Part shown: positions 1 to 6,900 of the stretch, in pieces
How the letters are laid out: each line of letters starts with the position of its first letter
Position numbering within the stretch: position 1 is the stretch's first letter
NCBI GenBank assembly: GCA_937889205.1
Contig: CALARN010000089.1
Location: 1-7,628, forward strand
DNA: 7,628 bases
Origin: an uncultured bacterium
GTDB lineage: Bacteria > Patescibacteriota > Dojkabacteria > B142 > OLB20
Direction of reading: 5' to 3'
Made by a program: the position numbers and the translations under genes
The notes under the pieces: generated by a model
The model's database searches: none
Told to the model about the DNA's origin: nothing
The model's input: only the letters and a program-made list of their open reading frames with translations

Positions 1-1197
1 TACAACGAGATTAAAAATGATGAGACCTATGGCTCAAACTTAACTCCGCATGATGAGTATAAAGATAATATGATTATCGCCGGAAACGAGGCAATTGCAA
101 TGGCAGCCATCGCTTCAGGTGTAAGACTATACTCAAGTTACCCAATGACACCGGCAAGCTCAATACTAACCTACCTAGCAGAAGAAGGACCGAAATATGG
201 CATGATTATCAAGCAAGCAGAAGATGAGATAACATCTGCAAATATGGTAATCGGAGCATATCATGGTGGTACAAGAGCCTTCTGTGGCACTTCAGGGGGC
301 GGCTTTGACTTAATGACTGAAGCACTATCCCTTTCAGGTATTACCGAGGTTCCTTTTGTTTGTGTGATTGGGCAAAGACCAGGCCCAGGCACTGGAGTAC
401 CTACTGGCACAGCTCAAGGTGATTTAAATCTAGCAATTTATGCAGGCCATGGTGACTTTGCCAGAATTGTTATAGCTCCGGGCGATGCAAACGAAGCCTT
501 CTATCTAACATCCGAAGCATTTAATTTAGCAGAAATATTTCAAACCCCAACATTAATTCTTTCAGATAAAATGCTAGGGGAGAGTAATTATTCCGTGAAG
601 CCTTATGATATGAGTAAAATCACAGTATCAAGAGGTAAGATTGTTGCACCTGATGGTAATGAGCATTTACGCTACGAGATTACAGAAGATGGAGTTTCGC
701 CCCGCTGGTTCCCCGGTGATGATATCAGCACTTATCATGCCAATAGTGATGAACATAATGAAAAAGGCCAATCAACAGAAGATGCAATTGAAATCAAAGC
801 CATGATGGATAAGCGCGCTAGAAAGATGGCGACAATAAAAGCTAGCCTACCTGAGCCTACTATTTATGGTGATCAACACAACGCCCAAATCAAAATAGTT
901 TCTTGGGGAAGCAATAAAAATACAATATTAGCGGCGATGCAAGCATTAGAGGCAGAAGGCATCAAGTGTAGTTACATGCATATTACTTACATGTGGCCAC
1001 TTAAGACAGAAACGATTAGCACATACTTAGTAGATAATAATAACAATGCCATTATCTTTGAAAGCAATGCTTCCGGTCAATTAGCCCATCTTATTAAAAC
1101 TGAAACAGGCATTGATATTAAGCACAAACATTTGAAATATGACGGCAAACCAATTTTTGTTGAAGAAATTATTTCTGCTTTGAAAGCAATCGTTTAA
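1..1197 (+). CDS. korA: 2-oxoacid:ferredoxin oxidoreductase, alpha subunit (probably fused gamma-alpha), 5'-partial
   Basis: This subunit works with KorB (next gene) in CoA-dependent oxidation of a 2-oxoacid, typically 2-oxoglutarate to succinyl-CoA, reducing ferredoxin in the cytoplasm. Numbering from the ATG at 70, family motifs are SYPMTPASS (23-31), QAEDE (49-53), a Gly-rich TSGGG (74-78) and QRPGPGTGVPT (102-112). The C-terminal part has the transketolase-C-like domain with ESNASGQLAHL. The frame stays open from base 1 to the ATG at 70, with no ATG, GTG or TTG codon in between, and that ATG has no ribosome binding site. Family members with the gamma domain fused at the N-terminus continue into a GNEAIA-type sequence exactly like the one here. 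I therefore read the gene as continuing left of the window; a separate alpha subunit starting at 70 is the alternative. korB follows after 17 bases. The exact substrate cannot be told from sequence. Confidence 0.9.
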   Translation, partial: YNEIKNDETYGSNLTPHDEYKDNMIIAGNEAIAMAAIASGVRLYSSYPMTPASSILTYLAEEGPKYGMIIKQAEDEITSANMVIGAYHGGTRAFCGTSGGGFDLMTEALSLSGITEVPFVCVIGQRPGPGTGVPTGTAQGDLNLAIYAGHGDFARIVIAPGDANEAFYLTSEAFNLAEIFQTPTLILSDKMLGESNYSVKPYDMSKITVSRGKIVAPDGNEHLRYEITEDGVSPRWFPGDDISTYHANSDEHNEKGQSTEDAIEIKAMMDKRARKMATIKASLPEPTIYGDQHNAQIKIVSWGSNKNTILAAMQALEAEGIKCSYMHITYMWPLKTETISTYLVDNNNNAIIFESNASGQLAHLIKTETGIDIKHKHLKYDGKPIFVEEIISALKAIV

Positions 1198-1214
1198 TTA
1201 TTATATTTGAAAAT

Positions 1215-2096
1215 ATGAACTCAGAAGAAAAAAAAGTTACAATCCAAGATTTTGCAACTGCTGCTATGCCAACTTGGTGCCCAGGCTGTGGTAACTTCAC
1301 CATCTGGACAGCACTAAAGCAAGCCTTAGTAGATTTAGGTATTGGCCCAAAGCAAGTAAATCTTTGCTTTGATATTGGTTGTAACGGCAATGGCGCAGAC
1401 AAATTTAATGCTTACTCAATTAAAGGCTTACACGGAAGAACAATACCTACCGCAGCAGGCGTTCATTTAGCAAATCATCAATTACCTGTGATCGGTATGG
1501 CAGGGGACGGGGCTACTTTAGCTGAGGGTATTAATCATCTCATTCATGCCATCCGTAGTAATTACGACTATACTTTTATTTTGCATAATAACTGCGATTT
1601 TGGCTTAACAACAGGCCAAGCTACTCCAACAACACCAATTGGACAAAAAATGAATAGCAACCCCTATGGAGTAGTCGAAACTAGATTAAACCCAATTCAA
1701 ATGGTATTAACCTTAGGTGCTACTTTCGTAGCTAGAGGGTTTTCAGGTAATTTGATGCAATTAAAAGAAATACTTAAAGCAGCTATCGCTCACGATGGAT
1801 TCGCGTATGTTGAAGTATTACAACATTGTCCCACTTACAACAAATTCCAAGATCATAATTGGCTAGCTGAGAGAATTTATGATGTGAAAACTGACACAAA
1901 TCATAAAAACGAAGTGAATTTTGTTTATAATTTAGTTGATTACAGTAACGATAAAATCGCAACAGGAATTCTTTACCAAGACGCTGCTTCAGTTTCTTTT
2001 TACAACAAGCAAAGTCATCGCAAAGGTGTCGCCACAGCTCTCCGAGACGAAGTAAAGGCATACGATGTTGCCGAACTTATGAGCGCTTTAAAATAA
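1215..2096 (+). CDS. korB: 2-oxoacid:ferredoxin oxidoreductase, beta subunit (TPP and 4Fe-4S binding)
   Basis: This is the catalytic subunit that binds thiamine pyrophosphate and one 4Fe-4S cluster and forms the complex with KorA. The 293 residues match the usual length. Visible are WCPGCG (C22, C25), DIGCNG (C56) and HCPTYN (C205), four cysteines placed as in cluster-ligating KorB proteins. The TPP motif starts at GDG (97-99) and ends at NN (125-126), followed by FGLTTGQATPTT (129-140). LHGRTIPTAAG (72-82) and a C-terminal TGILYQ segment are also family-typical. Two positions are slightly unusual: A100 follows GDG where many relatives have Asp, and CDFGLT stands where relatives often have a Tyr before GLT. 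The start at 1215 places the family motifs at normal distances, but no clear Shine-Dalgarno precedes it. The gene shares an operon with korA; no ferredoxin or delta-subunit gene is seen in the window. Substrate choice (2-oxoglutarate or another 2-oxoacid) is undetermined. Confidence 0.93.
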   Translation: MNSEEKKVTIQDFATAAMPTWCPGCGNFTIWTALKQALVDLGIGPKQVNLCFDIGCNGNGADKFNAYSIKGLHGRTIPTAAGVHLANHQLPVIGMAGDGATLAEGINHLIHAIRSNYDYTFILHNNCDFGLTTGQATPTTPIGQKMNSNPYGVVETRLNPIQMVLTLGATFVARGFSGNLMQLKEILKAAIAHDGFAYVEVLQHCPTYNKFQDHNWLAERIYDVKTDTNHKNEVNFVYNLVDYSNDKIATGILYQDAASVSFYNKQSHRKGVATALRDEVKAYDVAELMSALK

Positions 2097-2116
2097 TAAA
2101 GCCTATTAAATAATAA

Positions 2117-2143
2117 AAAGGGGACTGTAAAACAGTCCCCTTT
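2117..2143. terminator. Bidirectional intrinsic terminator between korB and the adenosyltransferase gene
   Basis: A perfect inverted repeat has a 12-bp stem AAAGGGGACTGT (2117-2128), an AAA loop (2129-2131) and the matching arm ACAGTCCCCTTT (2132-2143). It lies in the 64-base gap between two converging genes. Read on the minus strand, the stem runs into TTTTTATTATTT, a good U-tract for the adenosyltransferase transcript. On the plus strand the tail is TTTAATTATT, weaker but usable for korAB. Confidence 0.88.
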
Positions 2144-2160
2144 AATTATTATAAATATAT

Positions 2161-2715
2161 TTATTCTGCACCCTCCCAAACAATATCTTCACCGTCATTT
2201 AGTTTTCTAGCCAAAACAAATAACCAATCAGACAATCTATTAATATATTGTAAAATCACTTCAACTTGCTCTACATTTTCATGATATTTAACAATAGCTC
2301 TTTCAGCTCTTCTGCAAACAGATCTAGCATGATGCGTATATGCAGCTAGTCGATTACCTCCAGGTAGAATAAAATTCTTTAATTCCGGTAACTCTGCTAC
2401 CCAATTATCAATATCTTGCTCTAGTGATTTTACATCGGTACTAGCTAAACTTGGAAAGTTCTCTCTAAGATCTTTAGTATTACTTAACGCTAACATAGTT
2501 CCTAATTTCATTAAGTTCATTTGCTGAGCTTGAATTTTGCTTCTAAAATCTACTTTTTTCTCTGCAGCCTTTAAATAACACAATAGTATGCCCAAAACGG
2601 AATTTAATTCATCAACATCACCTAGAGCTAGTACTAGATCAGCTGCTTTGCTTTGCCTATTGCCACCTAAGGTTGAAGTGAAACCCTGATCACCATTTTT
2701 TGTATATATTGACAT
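2161..2715 (-). CDS. pduO: Cob(I)alamin adenosyltransferase, PduO type
   Basis: The enzyme transfers the adenosyl group of ATP to cob(I)alamin to make adenosylcobalamin, and acts as a cytoplasmic trimer. The 184 residues fit the family. Seen are the N-terminal ATP-binding segment YTKNGDQGFTSTLGG (4-18), GDVDELNS (32-39), FILPGG (115-120), HARSVCRRAER (129-139) and YINRLSDWLFVLAR (157-170). From memory of the Lactobacillus reuteri PduO structure, F115 would match the Phe that displaces the lower cobalt ligand, and R131, R135 and N159 would match its ATP-site residues; the three-residue offset is consistent. All look intact, so the enzyme is probably active. It starts 20 bases after the stop of the upstream minus-strand gene and lacks an obvious Shine-Dalgarno, suggesting co-transcription. 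No corrinoid synthesis or B12-dependent enzyme gene is in the window, so a role in corrinoid salvage is inference. Confidence 0.95.
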   Translation of the reverse strand: MSIYTKNGDQGFTSTLGGNRQSKAADLVLALGDVDELNSVLGILLCYLKAAEKKVDFRSKIQAQQMNLMKLGTMLALSNTKDLRENFPSLASTDVKSLEQDIDNWVAELPELKNFILPGGNRLAAYTHHARSVCRRAERAIVKYHENVEQVEVILQYINRLSDWLFVLARKLNDGEDIVWEGAE

Positions 2716-2735
2716 CGATTATTTTGCTTAATTAT

Positions 2736-3845
2736 TTAAGGGATGACGCTAGTTGCTAGTGCTACCCCTAATGCTAATGCTAACACACCCAGTATAACTA
2801 CGGCTAGTACTAAGAGAATATCTCTGACTCTATGATTTTTTGCATCTTTTTCATCATCATTTGTAGCACTAACTACTGCTGGTGCAGGTGGAATTACCGC
2901 TGGATTACCCTTAACTTCAACCTTAGGCTCAGCAAAAGCTGGTCCATGAGTTATGGTAGCATCAATTGGTTTAACCGGTTCAGGCATCGCTACGACTTCT
3001 GGTACAACCGGGGCTATTGGGGCAACCGGTACACCAATCTCTGGTAAAGTCTTAATTATAGGATTTTCTATTGCTGGAGTACTAGGTAAATTTGATGCTG
3101 CAGGAACCTCATTTGTAGAAATACCACTAAAACTATCTGCAGGCTTAGTCCCTTCAGGTAACGTTTCTTTAACCGGCTCAGTGATTGGTAAAACATCAAC
3201 AACTGGAGGTTTTGTCTCAGTCATCCAACTAGGTGTTACCACTTCTGGCGTTGTAGCTGCTGGTGTTGTAGCTGCTGGCGTTGCAACTTCCGGACTTGTT
3301 ACCACTGGGGCAACCGGTACAGCTTGCTGCATAATACTCTCTGGCATTTGGTCAACCACAGGATTAAAATTCTCAGGAATATCTGAAACTACTTCTGGTT
3401 TGCTAACTTCGACTGCCACTTCAGGTCTTATTTCAGGTAACGTACTCAGATTTGATGTTGACGCTACTACAGATTGCGTTGATGCATTTGCAGTACTAGA
3501 AAAAACAGGCACCTCTGGAGTAACCGGTAAATCAGGTAGCGTAGGGGCCTCAGGAATCGTTGGGGCATCCATAACCACAGGCGCAACAGTCTCCTCAACT
3601 TTTGGAGTCCTAAAAAAGGGATTATCTTCAACCACTTCATTACTTGCCTCTGGCTTGTTAACATTGTCTTGGGGTAGATCTTTCATTAAATCTGCCCAAG
3701 GAGTATTCATGTCTGTAGTGGAATTTGTTGCCACAGGAGTATCATTAACAGGAGGAATCGGAGGAGGGGCAGTAAACATTCCTCCGTTCATACCTGTTGT
3801 CTGGTTTGATAAATCGTTTGTGTTCTTTTGATTTTGATCGTTCAT
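2736..3845 (-). CDS. Pro/Val/Thr/Ala-rich low-complexity protein with C-terminal membrane anchor, unknown function
   Basis: I do not recognise this 369-residue protein. It opens with an Asn/Gln-rich stretch (MNDQNQKNTND). Most of its length (about 25-320) is low-complexity sequence rich in Pro, Val, Thr, Ala and Glu, with recurring PEV, APVV and TPE words, and is probably disordered. A charged patch (DDEKDAKNHRVRD) precedes one strongly hydrophobic helix at about 343-365, ending in TSVIP. There is no N-terminal signal peptide, so the protein should be tail-anchored: the long region faces the cytoplasm and nearly nothing lies outside. Two stretches repeat at DNA level: 15-bp tandem units at 3236-3295, and the 15-mer GGGGCAACCGGTACA at 3019-3033 and 3307-3321, both within VPVAP-coding segments. 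The start at 3845 has no Shine-Dalgarno but lies about 22 bases after the predicted transcription start. The opposite strand is also largely open here; this low-complexity minus frame is preferred for its promoter, membrane anchor and operon position. It could be a scaffold or envelope-associated protein, but nothing here shows which. Confidence 0.8.
   Translation of the reverse strand: MNDQNQKNTNDLSNQTTGMNGGMFTAPPPIPPVNDTPVATNSTTDMNTPWADLMKDLPQDNVNKPEASNEVVEDNPFFRTPKVEETVAPVVMDAPTIPEAPTLPDLPVTPEVPVFSSTANASTQSVVASTSNLSTLPEIRPEVAVEVSKPEVVSDIPENFNPVVDQMPESIMQQAVPVAPVVTSPEVATPAATTPAATTPEVVTPSWMTETKPPVVDVLPITEPVKETLPEGTKPADSFSGISTNEVPAASNLPSTPAIENPIIKTLPEIGVPVAPIAPVVPEVVAMPEPVKPIDATITHGPAFAEPKVEVKGNPAVIPPAPAVVSATNDDEKDAKNHRVRDILLVLAVVILGVLALALGVALATSVIP
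3236..3295 (-). repeat. Four 15-bp tandem units inside the low-complexity gene
   Basis: The units are 3236-3250, 3251-3265, 3266-3280 and 3281-3295. The middle two differ at one base (TTGTAGCTGCTGGTG and TTGTAGCTGCTGGCG) and the outer two are diverged. On the coding strand they give five-residue repeats VATPA, ATTPA, ATTPE and VVTPS. The unit length is a multiple of three, so copy-number change would keep the reading frame. Confidence 0.75.
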
Positions 3846-3874
3846 GAGCAGTATTTAAAAACTTTGTATAGTAT

Positions 3875-3902
3875 ATTGTACTTATTTCGAGAAATATGAC
3901 AA
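3875..3902 (-). promoter_or_regulatory. Sigma70-like promoter for the tail-anchored protein / pduO unit
   Basis: Read on the minus strand, TTGTCA (3902-3897) is followed after 16 bases by TACAAT (3880-3875); each box differs from consensus at one position. The predicted transcription start is near 3868, giving a leader of about 22 bases to the ATG at 3845. An A-rich tract lies directly upstream of the -35 box (complement of 3903-3920). No expression data; this is a sequence match. Confidence 0.6.
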
Positions 3903-3920
3903 GTTTTTGATTTTTTCTTT
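3901..3920. promoter_or_regulatory. T-rich tract between the divergent promoters, possible UP element
   Basis: The plus strand reads runs of five and six T in AAGTTTTTGATTTTTTCTTT. On the minus strand this is an A-tract immediately upstream of the -35 box of the minus promoter, the usual place for an RNA polymerase alpha-subunit contact. For the plus promoter it falls roughly 40-60 bases before the start. In AT-rich DNA such runs are common, so the functional reading is tentative. Confidence 0.3.
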
Positions 3921-3927
3921 GTATTGT

Positions 3928-3955
3928 TCAATCTAAGTCTTTAAAATGGTATAAT
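3928..3955 (+). promoter_or_regulatory. Extended -10 promoter for the giant gene
   Basis: A perfect TATAAT (3950-3955) is preceded by TGG (3947-3949), giving an extended -10 element TGnTATAAT. The -35 region is poor: TTCAAT at 3928-3933, spacer 16, matches only three consensus positions, as is usual when the -10 is extended. Transcription should start near 3961-3963, leaving a leader of only about 17 bases before the ATG at 3979. Confidence 0.68.
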
Positions 3956-3978
3956 TGTTAAGGTAAAAATTGCACGCA

Positions 3979-6900
3979 ATGATTGGTACTAATGCCCTAA
4001 GTCCAACAACTACTTCAAGAAATGAGCAAGAGCCTCGACCACTTGTATTAGAATCATTAAATACCCCACAAAAATATAACCGAAATGAACTACCATATCC
4101 CGTAGAAGAGATTGATGCTATCGAGGCTGCAATATTGGCAGATAATACTCATTATAATCCCCAACAAAAAGAACTACTACTTGACTTAGTAACCTCAATA
4201 AAAGTTTTAGATGCACAAATTCAAAACGCAAAAAATTTACCAAATTTTGATATATCTAAGTTTAAAACTGAAATTGAAAACCTGAAGCAACAGCTTTACA
4301 CAGTAGACGCTATACCTACTCAAGACAGCTTAGAAACTAGTAAAAGTATTGTAGAAGTACAAAACGCTTTAAAAAAAGAATCAAGAACCTTCGAGATTCT
4401 GCAAGACATTAAAGGTACTACTGCAGAAATTACTAAGAAAAAGGCCGAGCCTGTTTCAAGTAGGGAACAGGTAAAAGAGTTGCAAAATAAATTAAGCAAT
4501 AGATTAACAGAGCTTATTAAAGAATCGGCCTTATCTGAAAATGAAAAAGATCAGCTGATTAGATCAGTGCCCGAAGCTGTTAAAGAGGTAACCAAACAAG
4601 ATTCTAATAAGCGTTTAAATATGTTTCAGAAGGTCTTAGTCTGGTTTAATGTCAAGGTTTTAAAAAAGGACTATGAATGGCTTAATGGATACCTGCAAAA
4701 GTCAGCTTTTAAAGATACCCCTGCGAAAAAGCAACAGTCCGAAGTTAATTCATACATTAAAGAAAATTACCAAGAGGTTTATCATGAGGCAGATAAAAAA
4801 GGAATTATTAAAAAAGAGTCAAAAGTTACAATTGCTGAGCCACTACCTAGCACTCAAACAATTGAACCACTAACTGAAGCAAAACGACCTAAAATTGAAA
4901 ACGTTCCCATCCCATCAACAATTCCAACTCAAACAGTAACTGAAGTAGCTCCTAAAGAAGCTTCTGTTGACAGATCTGTGTATTATCAAGAACTCAAAGA
5001 CTCAGGAAGGGTTGAATCGGTATTAAAGACGATTGAGAAAGTACAAACAAAAGAAGGTCAAGAGATTGATCGTTTTGCAGATGCTCAAGAAAAAATCAAT
5101 ATTTTTCTTGATGAGTTAGTAGAAGATGAAAGACAAATGCCGCCATTACAGAAAGTACAACTCGTAACTCATGAATTAATGCATAGAATAGTTAATCAAG
5201 ATATGCAGGTTAATCCGGAGAATATTGATGGATATTATGAGCGTATTCTAAACAAAGTCGACCCCAATGATAAAGAGCTATATTTTAAAATTCGTGAAGA
5301 AATTAGAATTAATAGGGGTACTATCAAGACACTAATAGAACAAAGAAGGGATCAGTGTAATTATCTGATGGATTTGGTAGAGTCAGCTAAACTAGAAGTT
5401 ACCAAAACTGCTGCAACTAATGCAGAGAAACTAACTGCTGCACAATTTGAAGAACAGGTGTCAAGAACAGTGACAGCACAAATGATGGATACTATCTCAA
5501 GTTACTACATTGAACAAGGGCTAATTCCTGCTGTTGAGGCAACAGCCTTTAAAGAAAAAATGCAATTATATGTAGCAAAAGGCGTCATTCAAATTGATTT
5601 TGTTACCGATAAAACAGGCGGAGGCTATCCTTTAATCACGACTAGAGAATACATAGACGAACAAGGTATCCGCCACTCTGCAAAAGCCATTCTAAATGAG
5701 GCAACAGGTGGTAAAGCAAAACCAGATAATGAGCTGGCTGCAGGTTATCAATTTACAATTAATAGACCGGAATTTGTAGAAAATAATGATACCTCTGAGT
5801 CTGGAACTCATAAACCACGAGTCTTAAAAAATAATGCTTTGCATTTTATAAGTGCAGCTATCGAAGATGAATCCTATGACGTTAAAACAGTTATCAGGCA
5901 CGAGTATATCCATGCAGTTAACGCAGCTAAAAAAGAAGCGAGTTTAGCCGCGTTAAGAACAAGAATGACCAATATTACAATCAATAACTCTGCATTTGAT
6001 TCTGTAGTAAAAGAAATTGGATTACCTGAAGATGAAGTAGCAGAAGCATTACAAGAATACCTATTTGGTTCCAACAGAATGTATCCTTTAGCAAATATCT
6101 CTAATAGAAATATTGCAGGGTACATAAGCCAAAAATTTGATACGCTTGCAAACACTTCAATTGATGAATTGCAACAAGACCAAGAAAATAAAAAGGTAAT
6201 TAACTATCTGAAATCATTAGAAAAAAGAAGAGACTTCTATCTTGATAAGGTCGAAAATGGATGGGGTAGGCCACTTGACGAAGTAGCTGCCAAAGCAGGT
6301 GATGCTACTGAGTTTATTACTTTAGCTGATATCAATGTTAATAAATTCGAACTTACTAATGAGGTTCATCGCACTACGCTAGGTCTTACGCGCTTAATTA
6401 ATAATTATGTTGAATTAAGAAACGAAACGGCTGAACTAAATACGAAAGAAAGGAATGAATTAGAGAATAGGCAGGCATTTTTAGGTACCTACTTTGGTAC
6501 AGGCTTGGGTAGCGAAATGGAAGAAGCAAGTGCAGAAAAAATTATTACATCCCTCATTGATGCTTCAAAGGCAGATTTATCAGACGACTCAGTTAGGGCA
6601 GATACAGCAATACTAAAGCTAATTCATGAAGACTTACATCATAATATCAATAATATTGATGTTCTAGAAACACTTCAAAATTCATATCTTTCTTTTATTA
6701 AAGCTACTAGTAATAGTGAAGAACCAATAGATCAAGGCAAGCTAAGTCTTTTAAATGAAAGTATCCAAGAATTGCTTAAACCCAATATCGATGAAGACTC
6801 TCGTAGAGAAATTGTTCTAAATATCAAAAGGGCTTTTCCTAATATAAACCTACCATATTTAAATATCTTAAATGCAGATACGGCATTTTTAATTAACTAC

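Noticed and set aside
1783..2061. A 92-codon minus-strand open frame inside korB, and a similar one at 1169-1402
   Set aside because: Both lie wholly or mostly antisense to the well-supported korB frame and their translations resemble no protein family.
3236..3295. Regularly spaced short repeats considered as a CRISPR or protein-binding array
   Set aside because: The units are contiguous 15-mers without spacers, lie in frame within a coding region, and encode a simple TPA-type peptide repeat.
2953..3831. A 292-codon open frame on the plus strand opposite the tail-anchored protein gene, Gly/Thr/Ser-rich with collagen-like words
   Set aside because: It is the mirror of a repetitive low-complexity gene whose codon pattern keeps the complement open. 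It has no promoter or ribosome binding site. The minus frame has a promoter, a membrane anchor and an operon position.
3866..3881. Imperfect palindrome GTATAGTATATTGTAC (12 of 16 positions symmetric) over the minus promoter's -10 box, a possible operator
   Set aside because: It is AT-rich and overlaps TATA-like promoter bases, where such symmetry is expected by chance; no second copy was noticed.
5874..6155. A 93-codon minus-strand open frame with hydrophobic stretches
   Set aside because: It is antisense to the HEYIH domain of the giant gene. Its hydrophobicity comes from complementing Glu/Lys/Asn-rich codons, and no start signals are seen.
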